A stretch of DNA of 64,000 nt from Pedobacter sp. PF22-3 (GCF_026239555.1 NZ_JAPIVP010000001.1:372001-436000), one strand, 5' to 3'; positions 1 through 9,864 are shown, counted from the first letter of the stretch. A program made the numbers and translations. Notes: a model not told the origin generated them from the letters alone.

Positions 1-1199
1 ATTTCAAAAATTTTATCATGGAGATTGGCGCACATTAAGAGATCGATCAGGCGTACGAAGGCTTTCTTCTGATCGGTATTTAAGCTGCCAAATAATTTTG
101 GTTCTATCTCATACAATGCCTTAATTAAATTAACCAATGGAGGCTTCCTTAATTCTTTTTCTCTTTCACTGGCATAAACCGGAAATATCCCGTCCTGCTC
201 GTAACTTTGAATCAAGTTGTTGGCATATTCTTTTAAAAATGGTTTGCGTTTACTTTTAAGGTATTCGGCTAGTGCTTTAATCAAAAACCTGTATTCGGCC
301 GAAGATTTAGCCGCACCAAAAATGGCCACCTGCCCTTCATTTTCGAAACTTTTAAAATCGAAGTCACGAAAAAAATCACTGTCGATATAAACACTATGGA
401 AATAATCGTCGCTTTTTTTATTTAAGGTGGTGTAATCTTTATAAATTTCTTCGCCACTGGCCAAAAAATAGTATTTGGACAATTCTTTGTGCAGGTTTTC
501 TTTCCAGTGCACATATTTGATTTTAAAAGTAACAGCAGTATCAGGATAAACAAGCTTAAATTCTTCTATACTTTTAATATTGCTGCTAAAATCCAATGCT
601 TCGCCATTTACAATAATGGCGTAATTCTTATGTTTATTCAATTCTATAAACCAACAGAATTCGTTGATCAAAAACGGAAGCACTATTGTTTCTATATCTT
701 GCTGGCTGATCTTCAAATTGGTAAACGAAACAGTTGTACCTGTTGTACCGGTATGGCTCGGAACAGTGGAAAAATCGGAGCTATAATTATTTAAACCACC
801 CGTATTAATTCGGATTTCGCCGTTATGAAAACCTTGTTCTGATTGATAAGTGGTATGCCAAACGGCATCGTGTGCGAAGGTAAAAAAGGTAAGCCTACCC
901 ACCCCATTACGGCCATGCATTTTGGAGGTATGTTTTGGCGCTACAATCTGAATGGATTTTTCAGATTCGAAAAATGGCTCAAATTTTTGTGTTAAGCGGT
1001 CGAAATTGATTCCGTAACCATTATCAGCAATCTTTAATTCGGTTAAAAGCCCCAATGGATTGGATACGTAATCTACATGAATGGTATTTGCATTGGCATC
1101 AAAACCATTCCAAATGTATTCGGCAATCGCCTGTCTTTCATTATAGTTTTTAAGTACTTTTTGTATTCCTTTTGAAGTGATATTAACCTTTACCGACAT
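1..1199 (-). CDS. GHKL (Hsp90-like) ATP-binding protein, C-terminus beyond window
   Basis: The first 399 codons are present; the gene runs off the left edge without a stop. The Bergerat-fold ATP site is clear: an N-box with E27, N31 and D34 (AEYIWNGFDANAN), the G1 motif DNGYGI at 59-64 and a glycine-rich lid GRNGVGR at 96-102. The remaining visible residues (about 190-399) show no domain I recognise. GHKL ATPases of this layout include Hsp90, MutL, topoisomerase VI B and many uncharacterised bacterial ATP-binding proteins, some of them in defence loci. No kinase receiver or dimerisation helices are visible, so it is not an obvious histidine kinase. The start ATG at 1197-1199 gives a standard distance to the N-box. 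Function is unknown. Confidence 0.75.
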   Translation of the reverse strand, partial: MSVKVNITSKGIQKVLKNYNERQAIAEYIWNGFDANANTIHVDYVSNPLGLLTELKIADNGYGINFDRLTQKFEPFFESEKSIQIVAPKHTSKMHGRNGVGRLTFFTFAHDAVWHTTYQSEQGFHNGEIRINTGGLNNYSSDFSTVPSHTGTTGTTVSFTNLKISQQDIETIVLPFLINEFCWFIELNKHKNYAIIVNGEALDFSSNIKSIEEFKLVYPDTAVTFKIKYVHWKENLHKELSKYYFLASGEEIYKDYTTLNKKSDDYFHSVYIDSDFFRDFDFKSFENEGQVAIFGAAKSSAEYRFLIKALAEYLKSKRKPFLKEYANNLIQSYEQDGIFPVYASEREKELRKPPLVNLIKALYEIEPKLFGSLNTDQKKAFVRLIDLLMCANLHDKIFE

Positions 1200-1300
1200 A
1201 TTTACTAAAATAATTAGCAAATATACCATAAAATTTGATCTTTTAAGCTTTAAAATAACGAATTCCTTACACTACCCAATTATTTCTAAAACAGGGCCCG

Positions 1301-2917
1301 TTATATTTCCCGCTGACTAAAATGCCTACGAAGTTTTTCTTCTTCTATATCGAGCAGCTCTAATTGCTCTCTGATCAGCTCATCGTTAATCTGCTCTTTT
1401 TTATTTAACCCTTTCAGTAAAGTGCGCTGCTGCGCCATAATATCTTCCAATACAATACGGTAATCGTGATAAAAGTCTTCAGATCTGGAAATGTTCTCTT
1501 CTTTTTCCCAATCCCTCAGTAATTCCATCTCTGCTTCAATCCGAATTTTGATTGATCTGATCATATCATTATTTGAGAAGGCTTCATGGTATTTTTCATC
1601 CAAAATTTTAAGCGATAACATGGATAATTTTTTTCTTACCATTTGTTTTTGCTGTTCAAAAGGAATCGTATAATCGGGATCTGGCATATTTAGCCATTTT
1701 ATCAATAATGGCAATGTTAAGCCTTGTAAAATCAAAGTAACCAATATTACATTGAATGTGATAAACAAGATTAAGTTACGTTGCGGAAAAACTGCACCAG
1801 ATTTTAAAGCCACCGGGATAGAGAGCGCAGCGGCAAGCGATACCACTCCCCTCATGCCTGCCCAGCCGAAAAGCAAAGATGCTTTCCAGCTTGGATTTGG
1901 ATCTGCCGTTGTAATAAAACGACTAATAAAACGCGTAAAATACAAGGCACCATAAGTGCTTGCTAATCTTGTAACAATTAAAACCAGACAAATAATTGTA
2001 CTGTAACGGATAGCGGGCCAAAGACCATCGCTCCCTAAACCATTGATAATTACAGGAAATTCTAAGCCGATTAATAAAAAAACAAATCCATTCAGTACAA
2101 AAGCTACGGCCTCCCAAACGTTTATGCTCTGCAACCGGCTTCTATGGGTAAGGATTTCATCCCGCCGGGCTGAAAGAAACAAACCACCACTTACTACAGC
2201 CAATACCCCTGAAAATTCAAATTTCTCTGCAGTAATGTACATCACATAGGGGGTTAAAAATGTAAGGATAATATCAATATTGGTGGTGGTGGGCAGCCAT
2301 CTGTGCAAAGCATAAAAAATCAGGGCTACTGCAATCCCTATTAAAACGCCCATTACAATAACCAGTACAAAATTACCCGCAGCCTTACTCAGCATAAAAC
2401 TACCCGTCATTACCGCAGCTAATGCAAAGCGAAATACCACTAAACTGGATGCATCATTTAGTAAGCTTTCGCCTTCTAAAATAGTGGTAAGCCTTTTGGG
2501 CACCTTAACATTTTTAAGTATGGCCGATGCTGATACCGCATCTGGTGGAGAAATAATACCACCTAATAAAAAACCCAATGCCCAGGTAAAACCCGGAATC
2601 AGACTTTTAGAAATTAGCGCAACAATACTGGAAGTAAAAATAACAATTGGAAAAGCAAAACTGCTGATCACCCTGCGCCATTTTCAAAAATCTTTCCATG
2701 AGGTGTTCCACGCAGCTTCGTATAATAATGGGGGTAAAAAGATTACAAAAATGAGTTCCGGCTCTATTTCAATATGACGAAGTGTAGGTAAAAAGCTTAA
2801 GATTAAGCCGGCAATGACCAATACAATTGGATATGCAACCCTTATTTTTTGTGCCAGCATCACCGCAAACAGAATAACTGCTAGCAAAAAAGCATATTGT
2901 ATGATGAGTTCGTGCAT
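1301..2917 (-). pseudogene. CPA1-type Na+/H+ antiporter interrupted by in-frame TGA
   Basis: Read from ATG 2915-2917 to the stop at 1301 this is one frame of 538 codons encoding a NhaP/CPA1 sodium-proton exchanger, with a TGA at 2684-2686. The 77-residue N-terminal part has the first membrane helices and the CPA1 motif FLPPLLYEAAW. The downstream part continues in the same frame (KWRRVISSFAFP) and carries the ion-site region ESLLNDASS, further helices and a charged cytoplasmic tail with coiled-coil character of about 130 residues. Relatives usually have tryptophan where the TGA sits, so TGG to TGA is the simplest explanation. A GTG at 2669-2671 could restart translation but would lack the first helices. 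It could be a real pseudogene, a recent mutation or a base-call error. The gene stands alone, 261 bp after cysM. Confidence 0.85.
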
Positions 2918-3093
2918 ATAATTTGAGGCTTGGTCTAAAATACAAATTTGAACCGAATGCCTAAGCATTAAGGTTATATTTTGATGGGAATAACAAATTG
3001 GAGGATCGAAAATTATTGGAACATGATGCTCATCTCAATGCGTAAATGTTTTTTTGATAATCGCGCTTATTAAAAACGAATGAAGATGATCAA

Positions 3094-3136
3094 ATAAAAA
3101 AACCCTTTGAGATAGAAAATATTACTCAAAGGGTTT
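3094..3136 (-). terminator. Rho-independent terminator of cysE-cysM
   Basis: A perfect 12-bp inverted repeat (AAACCCTTTGAG at 3100-3111, CTCAAAGGGTTT at 3125-3136) with a 13-nt loop is followed, on the minus strand, by a run of seven T. It lies 43 bp after the cysM stop. Confidence 0.85.
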
Positions 3137-3178
3137 AAATGTGTTATTAAAAAGCCAAATAAGATTAATGATCTATGC

Positions 3179-4051
3179 TCAGCCAAAAAGATCGCTACTC
3201 AGGTAACGATCTCCCCGATCGCAGGCAATAAACACAATTGTTCCCTGCTCCAGTTCACCGGCAAGCTTTAAAGCGGCTGCGCAGGCACCACCAGAACTCA
3301 TACCCGCAAATAAACCTTCTTCTTTAGCCATTCTCCTCGCCATTAAGGTTGCTTCGTCCTGTGCAATGTCCATCACCCGATCTACCCTTTGTGGATCAAA
3401 TATTTTGGGCAAATATTCTTCAGGCCAGCGCCTGATCCCTGGAATGGAAGAACCCTCCGTAGGTTGACAGCCTACAATCTGAATAGCAGCATTTTTTTCC
3501 TTAAAAAATCTCGAACAACCCATAATCGTTCCAGTTGTTCCCATAGAACTCACAAAATGTGTAATCTGCCCTTCAGTATCTCTCCATATTTCTGGTCCCG
3601 TAGTTTTATAATGCGCCATATAATTATCTTGATTGGCAAATTGATTCAACAGGTAATATCCTTTTGAAATCCCTTTTTCTTCTGCATAATCCCTGCAGGC
3701 TTCTATACTTTCCAATAAGGTTACTTTTGCGCCAAAGGCTTCCATGGTTACCTTTCGTTCGCGCGTAGAATTGGCCGGCATCACCAATTCAATATCTAAA
3801 TGATATAAACTTGCAATCATGGCCAATGCAATTCCGGTATTGCCACTTGTGGCTTCTACCAATTTAGTTTCAGGTGTTACCTCACCACGTTCAATTGCAC
3901 TTCTGATCATATTGAGCGACGCGCGGTCTTTAACACTCCCACCTGGATTATTTCCTTCCAATTTAGCAAATACGCGCACACCTGGATTAACATTCAATTT
4001 TTGAAGTTCGGCCATTGGCGTGTTTCCGATCAGATCGATTATTCCTGCCAT
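3179..4051 (-). CDS. cysM: Cysteine synthase B
   Basis: A 290-residue fold-type II PLP enzyme that makes cysteine from O-acetylserine and sulfide (CysM enzymes can also use thiosulfate). Visible motifs are the substrate loop start LIGNTPM, the PLP lysine in GGSVKDRA, the acetylserine-binding loop TSGNTGIALA near 70, and a C-terminal glycine-rich GMSSGG segment. The short length and the residues around the lysine fit CysM better than CysK. It is the second gene of a two-gene operon: its ATG is 11 bp after the cysE stop. A strong terminator follows. Cytoplasmic. Confidence 0.93.
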   Translation of the reverse strand: MAGIIDLIGNTPMAELQKLNVNPGVRVFAKLEGNNPGGSVKDRASLNMIRSAIERGEVTPETKLVEATSGNTGIALAMIASLYHLDIELVMPANSTRERKVTMEAFGAKVTLLESIEACRDYAEEKGISKGYYLLNQFANQDNYMAHYKTTGPEIWRDTEGQITHFVSSMGTTGTIMGCSRFFKEKNAAIQIVGCQPTEGSSIPGIRRWPEEYLPKIFDPQRVDRVMDIAQDEATLMARRMAKEEGLFAGMSSGGACAAALKLAGELEQGTIVFIACDRGDRYLSSDLFG

Positions 4052-4062
4052 ATTTTAATATG

Positions 4063-4875
4063 TTAATGGGTTTCTTTGTGATTTCTAATGGTAATAATTG
4101 GCGAATGATAAGCGGTAGAAAATGCCGGGATACTTTCGGTAAGCCATACGTTCCCTCCTATGATACTATCATGACCGATGATGGTTTCACCACCCAGTAT
4201 GGTTGCCCCAGAATAGATCACTACCCTATCTTCTACAGTTGGATGGCGCTTACTGCCTGCCAATGTTTTTTTAACACTCAAGGCACCAAGTGTTACCCCT
4301 TGATATAATTTAACGTATCGGCCAATGGTACTGGTTTCTCCGATGACAATTCCTGTTCCGTGGTCAATATAGAAATGTTCGCCAATACTGGCTGCCGGAT
4401 GGATATCGATCCCTGTTTTAGAATGCGCATATTCGGTGAGTATTCTCGGAACAAGCGGGATCCCAAAATTGTAAAGCATGTGGGCAATTCTGTAGAAACA
4501 GATGGCATAAAAACCCGGATAGCTACGAATGACCTCAAACCTACTCTGTGCCGCCGGATCGCCCTCGTAAATAGCCACAATATCGGTGTTTAAGATCCGA
4601 TAGAGTTCCGGTAAGTTTTCGAAAAACTGACCTGCTGCATTTTTGCATTCGCTATTTTTAAGCTTGCAACTCACCGATATAATATCATAAAGCTCAAGTT
4701 CCAAATTGGCAACATATTCCTTTATTTCTGTAACGGTCGAAAATATCTTGGTAGAATTTTCTGGAAAAAGTACCTGAATAAGCTTTTCTGCCCAAAGGGA
4801 TATTACTTTATTGGGTGGAATATTTTGTTGTTCAAGAGGGTACTTGAGAATTTGTTCAAAAAAATGGTCTTCCAT
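4063..4875 (-). CDS. cysE: Serine O-acetyltransferase
   Basis: A 270-residue enzyme that acetylates serine with acetyl-CoA, the committed step to cysteine. The N-terminal half is helical; the C-terminal half from about residue 165 is a left-handed beta helix of hexapeptide repeats, with the catalytic histidine region HPAASIGEHFYIDHGTGIVIG and RHPTVEDRVVIYSGATILGG. Length matches the EpsC-like serine acetyltransferases of Bacteroidota. It is directly followed by cysM, so the two consecutive steps of cysteine synthesis are co-transcribed. Start at 4875 gives MEDHFFEQ; no better upstream start is apparent. Confidence 0.93.
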   Translation of the reverse strand: MEDHFFEQILKYPLEQQNIPPNKVISLWAEKLIQVLFPENSTKIFSTVTEIKEYVANLELELYDIISVSCKLKNSECKNAAGQFFENLPELYRILNTDIVAIYEGDPAAQSRFEVIRSYPGFYAICFYRIAHMLYNFGIPLVPRILTEYAHSKTGIDIHPAASIGEHFYIDHGTGIVIGETSTIGRYVKLYQGVTLGALSVKKTLAGSKRHPTVEDRVVIYSGATILGGETIIGHDSIIGGNVWLTESIPAFSTAYHSPIITIRNHKETH

Positions 4876-5000
4876 AACTGCTGGCCGATCTGCTCATCGA
4901 CTAAATATATAGATTTAATCGCTAAATGTAAGTTTTGTTTTTTTAAACCGGAACTATTGCCCAATTTTTTTGGATAAAAATGGCAAGGAAATAACAGATT

Positions 5001-5040
5001 AGTCTTGAGTCCGAAGTCTGTAGTCTGTAGTCTTTAATCG
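5001..5040. repeat. Short AGTCTG-type iterated repeat
   Basis: The spacer between cysE and the next gene (4876-5232) has iterations of AGTCTG/AGTCCG (AAGTCTGTAGTCTGTAGTC). The same family recurs at 12500-12537 after the HAD gene. Such iterations are dispersed intergenic repeats, not coding. Confidence 0.5.
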
Positions 5041-5109
5041 GAAGATTGAAGTTTGGCTGATCAGTCTTTTGGCTGGATAGAAAGATATTACCGGAGAAAT
5101 TTAATAAAA

Positions 5110-5135
5110 GACCCTGAAACAAGTTCAGGGTGACG
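5110..5135. repeat. Dispersed CCTGAA/TTCAGGGTGAC element
   Basis: ACCCTGAAACAAGTTCAGGG forms a short hairpin and is followed by TGACG. A degenerate copy is at 18991-19028. This kind of element is common in intergenic DNA of Pedobacter-like genomes. Confidence 0.5.
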
Positions 5136-5167
5136 ACCCCTTTAAATACATGTTATTTTAAAGAAAA

Positions 5168-5205
5168 ATAGCGGAGTTTTCCATTAAACTAGAAAACTCC
5201 GCTAT
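5168..5205 (-). terminator. Terminator of the cytochrome c-propeller gene
   Basis: A perfect 14-bp inverted repeat (ATAGCGGAGTTTTC at 5168-5181 and its complement at 5192-5205) with a 10-nt loop lies 27 bp after the stop codon. The minus strand continues with TTTTTCTT. Confidence 0.85.
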
Positions 5206-5232
5206 GGCCTAAATGACAGTAATTTGGGATTG

Positions 5233-7839
5233 TTATTGCTTCTGTTGAGCTAAGAAAGAAACTAAAGAAGCCAGTTCTTCATATGATAGTGAATTGGCCA
5301 AACCTTCTGGCATCATCGAAGTTTCCATTTCTTTTCTCGACAGGATATCACCTGCTTTAATCGTGAAAACTTCCCCAGCAATATTACGTATAACTACTTT
5401 AGCAGCAGTTTCTTCTGTAATAAAACCCATATAGGTACGGTCGCCTTTAGCCGTAATCATTACCGAAGCAAATCCCTGAGAGATTGATGCATTGGGTTTT
5501 AATATCGATTCTGCAATCTGCTCGCGGTTCATGATAGAACCGATCTGCCCCATGAAAGGACCTTTCATTTTTTCGCTTTTGCTTAAGCTATGGCAGGCCA
5601 CACACCCCTGGCTATTGAAAATATTTTTTCCTTTTAGCGGATCGCCCTGTAATTTATTGATCGCCAACAATACATCCTCAATAGATGATTTACCCACCTG
5701 ACCTTTTTTGTTTTTGATTTTATCCAGATCAATTTTTGGTTCTTCCACTGCGGCTACTTTTTCTTCTATCGTAAATTCAGGGATATCCATCCTTTGGCGT
5801 TCATTTAAATCAACATAAAATTGCCTGCCCTTCGCTCCTGCTTTTGCAGCCTCCTCTTTTAAAAATTTCTCGATAATTGGAGAACCTTCCCATGAAACCG
5901 CTTTAAAGTACGGACCGTGTGAATCGGGACGTGTACCCCACCACCAGGTAGCATCATAGGCAATTTCTTTTTTATACAAACGGCCTAAAGTAACCAGAAT
6001 CTGCTGTTTTAACTTTTCATCTGTTGCTTGTTTATAGTTTTCAATTAACCCATTAACCACTTTTTCGGTGTGTATATAACGTAAAGCCCAAAGTGCAAGG
6101 GTAGAATTTTCAGTTTTAACTGCAGCAAGCAAAGCATCTACCGCCTGAAGATCAACCAAAGCCCTAACCGCCAGATGTGGTAAAATAATGGCTGAGTTTG
6201 GGGTTGCATGAGGACCTTCGGTACCTTTTGCAGGTGCTGTAAATGAGGTGGGTACTTTCGTTTGTAAAAGCACATCAGCCACTTCAGCCCTACCTAAACG
6301 GTTTAAGCCAATGATTGAAGCCGCCTGAACGCGAAGATCAGCGTCTGTTAAGCCTTCTAAAAATGGCTCAACCGGTACTTTCTCTATATAAGTTTTACGA
6401 TCAGCAAGTGCTTTTAAGGCAAATTCCTTCATTGCTTTATCTTTCGTAAATTCAACCAAAGTTGCAATGCCGTTTTCTTTGGTCAGCTGTGCATAGGTAT
6501 ACATACCCGCTAAACGCACATCAAGCGCCAAGCCCTGATCGGAGGCAACTTTTAAAGCTGTTGAAATAGCTTGTTTAGTATTACGCGAAATCAATTCTTG
6601 TGAAGCTGCCAACCGGCCTACAGCACTATTCGATTTAAGTAGATCGGTGAGTTTTTTAATGGAAGCTTTTTTAACGTCTGGAAAAGCTTTGTATGTCCAG
6701 TTATTGGGCACTACGCGAACAACGTAGCCTTTATTCGGACTGCCAGAATAACCTGCGCCATCCCAGGCCGAAAGGTATAACCTTCCAGAGCCATCTACGT
6801 CAAGATCGGTAATTTGCGGTAGTTTAATAAATTCTTCGTCTCTCTGCGTAAAGGTTGGTCCATCGGCAGTAACTCTATGAATATAAAGCATACTTCTGCC
6901 CCAATCAGCCATCATCGGAACATGATTGTATTGTTCAGGCCAGTTGGGTTCATCCATAAATAATGCCCCGGTACCCGATCCTCCACCTAAATCGGCAAGT
7001 GCCGGAATAATTTCGTCGGTAAAGTTCTGAAATAAAACCGGGTAACCATATTCGCCAGATTGTATGTGGTGCGAGAAACGTACATTCCATCCTCCGCCAT
7101 CATTGGTATTTTCTCTGGTAAAAACATTCATGTAAGGATCAATAGCTACATCATAAACATTACGTGTGCCGTGTGTATATACTTCCATTTCTGTTCCGTC
7201 CGGACGAACGCGCATAATACCACCACCTAACATGGTCAACTTTTTACCTGAACGGTCTACCGCATCATGGAATCCAAAGTCTCCAACAGAGATGTAAATC
7301 CATCCATCAATGCCCATCCTGATGCCATTTGTGGCATGATCGGTACCGCGCTCACGAATATATTTGGCGTTACTGATATGTTCAATAAGCGGTTTTTCTG
7401 GCCCATCAGCCTTTCCATCGCCATCTTTATCTTCAAAAACAACCAAATTCATGCCTGTAGCCTGTTTTGTTTCTTTTGAGAAAGTAGTGTGCAATACATA
7501 TACCTGGCTGCCTTGTACAATAATTCCGCGGGGATTATCTACTTCGGCAAAGTCTACATGTTTGTCCATTTTGCCGTCATTATCCTTATCAATCAATTTA
7601 AGAATATGGCCTTTACCAGGATCTTTACCTAAAGATCCGATCATATCAACACCCACATATACTTCGCCTGTTGGTGCTACGGCTAAACAGGCCGGGCTTG
7701 GTGTAACATCGGGTCCGGCGAAATTTGTAATTGTTAATTCGGGGGGCGATACGTGCTGGATTTGTGGTTCGCTAAAAAAGTTTTTTAATCCAAAAAAAAC
7801 TAATGTAAAAGAAATTAAGCTTAAGGAAAATTTAATCAT
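5233..7839 (-). CDS. Secreted beta-propeller/HEAT/cytochrome c dehydrogenase-like protein
   Basis: An 868-residue exported protein of the Planctomycete/Bacteroidota 'membrane-bound dehydrogenase' type. Order: signal sequence (1-25), a GSDH/PQQ-like sugar dehydrogenase beta-propeller (about 35-390), alpha-helical HEAT-like repeats (about 395-620), and a C-terminal cytochrome c domain with the haem site CVACH near 750 and axial methionine candidates in SMMPEG. Two EF-hand-like loops interrupt the propeller (DKDNDGKMDKHV and DKDGDGKADGPE), suggesting bound calcium. It is probably a periplasmic oxidoreductase acting on a sugar or alcohol and passing electrons to haem, but the substrate is unknown and no cofactor motif proves PQQ. 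The gene is monocistronic with its own terminator. Confidence 0.8.
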   Translation of the reverse strand: MIKFSLSLISFTLVFFGLKNFFSEPQIQHVSPPELTITNFAGPDVTPSPACLAVAPTGEVYVGVDMIGSLGKDPGKGHILKLIDKDNDGKMDKHVDFAEVDNPRGIIVQGSQVYVLHTTFSKETKQATGMNLVVFEDKDGDGKADGPEKPLIEHISNAKYIRERGTDHATNGIRMGIDGWIYISVGDFGFHDAVDRSGKKLTMLGGGIMRVRPDGTEMEVYTHGTRNVYDVAIDPYMNVFTRENTNDGGGWNVRFSHHIQSGEYGYPVLFQNFTDEIIPALADLGGGSGTGALFMDEPNWPEQYNHVPMMADWGRSMLYIHRVTADGPTFTQRDEEFIKLPQITDLDVDGSGRLYLSAWDGAGYSGSPNKGYVVRVVPNNWTYKAFPDVKKASIKKLTDLLKSNSAVGRLAASQELISRNTKQAISTALKVASDQGLALDVRLAGMYTYAQLTKENGIATLVEFTKDKAMKEFALKALADRKTYIEKVPVEPFLEGLTDADLRVQAASIIGLNRLGRAEVADVLLQTKVPTSFTAPAKGTEGPHATPNSAIILPHLAVRALVDLQAVDALLAAVKTENSTLALWALRYIHTEKVVNGLIENYKQATDEKLKQQILVTLGRLYKKEIAYDATWWWGTRPDSHGPYFKAVSWEGSPIIEKFLKEEAAKAGAKGRQFYVDLNERQRMDIPEFTIEEKVAAVEEPKIDLDKIKNKKGQVGKSSIEDVLLAINKLQGDPLKGKNIFNSQGCVACHSLSKSEKMKGPFMGQIGSIMNREQIAESILKPNASISQGFASVMITAKGDRTYMGFITEETAAKVVIRNIAGEVFTIKAGDILSRKEMETSMMPEGLANSLSYEELASLVSFLAQQKQ

Positions 7840-8194
7840 TTGTGTGTTATTGTTCTTGGTTAGTTTGTGCGAGGTAAATTTACATAAAATATAAATTCCT
7901 TATTGCCACAATTTTGTGTTGTTTCACAGGCTTTATTTATCAATCTGGTTAAAATCCATGCAGTTTATGATATAGAAAATTGAATCAGCTGTTTTAACTA
8001 AGAAAATTTCACAAAAGCACTTAAACCGCGACATAAAATCGGTAAAAAACCGCTATTCAAGCAAACAAAAGCAAATCTTAAAGGAAATAAGTTATCCTTC
8101 ATCATAATCAGGTAAATTATTTCTAAACAAACTTGAATTAAAACATAAATTTTATTATATTTACTCAATTCAACATTCATAAAATCAGTACGTT
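7840..8194. other. AT-rich intergenic region
   Basis: About 355 bp between divergent transcripts. I found no RNA gene or clear operator. A 60-codon minus frame at 7998-8180 has no domain or convincing start and is not called. Confidence 0.4.
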
Positions 8195-8365
8195 ATGAAA
8201 AATATCTTTTATTTCTTCCTGACTGCCCTGATCTCCTCCATTGCATTGTTAACCACAAGGGATTCGTTTGAACCCGAATTGGTTTACAGTACAGTGGTTT
8301 TAATATGGATTCTGTACATCTGGTACCATATTTACGCTGCTGATAAGAGGAATTACAGTGAGTAG
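8195..8365 (+). CDS. Small membrane protein, unknown function
   Basis: A 56-codon ORF beginning MKNIFYFFLTALISSIALL. It has a hydrophobic N-terminal helix, a short polar stretch with DSFEPELVY, then a second hydrophobic segment (STVVLIWILYIWYHIYAA) and a charged end. The two-helix layout and ordinary codon use suggest a real small inner-membrane protein. There is no similarity I can name. It stands alone, 255 bp before the desaturase. Confidence 0.45.
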   Translation: MKNIFYFFLTALISSIALLTTRDSFEPELVYSTVVLIWILYIWYHIYAADKRNYSE

Positions 8366-8620
8366 TCTGTATTTTTATTGATTTTTATCTCCAAACAATT
8401 ATTGTGAGGCTAAATCTGCATGCCTTTTTTAATTTAAACCTCGATTTTTTTTAATTTGACCTCATCGGGTGTATCTACAGTTAATTTATTACCTTCGTCT
8501 AAAACTAAATACAATATTTTACGTTTTTAACTAAGCGTGGCCAATTGGCCAGGTTATACATTAAGCTTAATGAACTTGGAGCATCGACCTCGTACATGGG
8601 GTAGATAAGGGTGCAAGATC

Positions 8621-9706
8621 ATGAAATCAAAAGCAAAATTTCTCTGTTTAGCAGGGAATACATTTTATACGGAGGTTCGCCGTAGAGTAAATAACGACTT
8701 TAAAGAAAACAATAGAAGTATAAATGCCAATTTTTTGATGTGGTTTAAAGCCAGCCTTTTCCTCATCTTATTTTTGGCTCTTTATTTAATCCTATTACTT
8801 TCTTCTTTTCCTATCGCCATTTTATTCGGTTTAACTATTGTGCTTGGTGCGGTATGTGCTTTTATCGGTTTCAATATCTGTCATGATGCCATTCATGGTT
8901 CGTTTTCAAGTTCTAAACGCATTAACTCATTTTTTAGTTTTCTTTTTAATATGGTTGGGGCTAATCCGTATGTATGGAACATTACGCACAATGTGGTCCA
9001 TCATACTTATACCAATATCCCAGGTCATGATGAAGATATTGAAGTGGCACCGGGCTTAATAAGAATTTGTACAGAAGATGAATTAAGACCCTATCAGCGT
9101 TTTCAGCAATGGTATGCCTTTCCTTTATATAGTTTGGCCTCGCTTTCCTGGGTGTTTCGTAAAGATTATAAAAAGTTCTTTCAAAAAAGTGTGGGTGCCT
9201 GCCAGAACAAACATCCGAAAATCGAATACTTTAACCTCTTTTTCTATAAATTTCTTTACTATTTTATTTTTATTGGTTTACCGATACTGATTATGCCGCT
9301 TGCCTGGTGGCAGATTGCAATTGGCTTCGTGGTGTTACACATGGCTCAGGGCTTAACCATGGGACTTGTTTTTCAACTGGCTCATGTGGTGGAAGGAACA
9401 ACTTTTCCAATAACCAATGCAGCAGGCAATATGGAAGAGGCCTGGGCAGAACATCAAATGCGTACTACAGCTAATTTTGCAACCCAATCGCCAATCTCAG
9501 CATTTTTTCTTGGCGGGTTAAACCGACAGATAGAACACCACCTTTTCCCTAAAATATGCCATGTACATTATGGAAGAATATCGGGCATTGTAAGACAAAC
9601 GGCACATGAATTCGGGCTACCCTATCATGAAAATGCGACTTTTTTATCGGCACTTCGCTCCCACTACCGCATCTTAAAAAAAATGGGGCAAGCCGAAACA
9701 ATTTAG
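8621..9706 (+). CDS. Membrane fatty acid (acyl-CoA/acyl-lipid) desaturase
   Basis: A 361-residue di-iron membrane desaturase. The three histidine boxes are present: HDAIH at 88-92, HNVVHH at 123-128 and QIEHH at 303-307. The glutamine-first third box is typical of front-end and linoleoyl-CoA-desaturase-like enzymes. Four or more membrane segments lie around 43-85, 105-120, 205-235 and 235-255. No cytochrome b5 domain is fused, so electrons must come from a separate ferredoxin or b5 system. It would insert a double bond into membrane acyl chains, which is often a cold response. The start ATG at 8621 gives a plausible cytoplasmic N-terminus; the gene is monocistronic. Confidence 0.88.
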   Translation: MKSKAKFLCLAGNTFYTEVRRRVNNDFKENNRSINANFLMWFKASLFLILFLALYLILLLSSFPIAILFGLTIVLGAVCAFIGFNICHDAIHGSFSSSKRINSFFSFLFNMVGANPYVWNITHNVVHHTYTNIPGHDEDIEVAPGLIRICTEDELRPYQRFQQWYAFPLYSLASLSWVFRKDYKKFFQKSVGACQNKHPKIEYFNLFFYKFLYYFIFIGLPILIMPLAWWQIAIGFVVLHMAQGLTMGLVFQLAHVVEGTTFPITNAAGNMEEAWAEHQMRTTANFATQSPISAFFLGGLNRQIEHHLFPKICHVHYGRISGIVRQTAHEFGLPYHENATFLSALRSHYRILKKMGQAETI

Positions 9707-9744
9707 TGACTATTAATTTAAGGGAGACAGCTTAAGTTCTTATT

Positions 9745-9864
9745 CCTTTAATGGTAAAAAACCTTTAAACCTTTTTATTTGACCATTGAAGAAGTTTAGG
9801 GCATTAAGCTCATGCAAATTTAACTTTAACATTATTACGCCCTTAATGGTAAAAATCTTTAAGC
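9745..9864. repeat. Degenerate direct repeats TTTAATGGTAAAAA
   Basis: Two imperfect copies of CTTTAATGGTAAAAAACCTT-like sequence (9745-9770 and 9840-9864) lie between the desaturase and the SGNH hydrolase. They read as an open frame on the minus strand but are low complexity and not called as a gene. Confidence 0.45.

Noticed and set aside
2672..2686. Frameshift in the antiporter
   Set aside because: Codons on both sides are in the same frame; the break is one TGA, not an indel.
7998..8180. 60-codon minus frame
   Set aside because: Hydrophobic but without a domain, neighbour logic or a convincing start; AT-rich chance frame.
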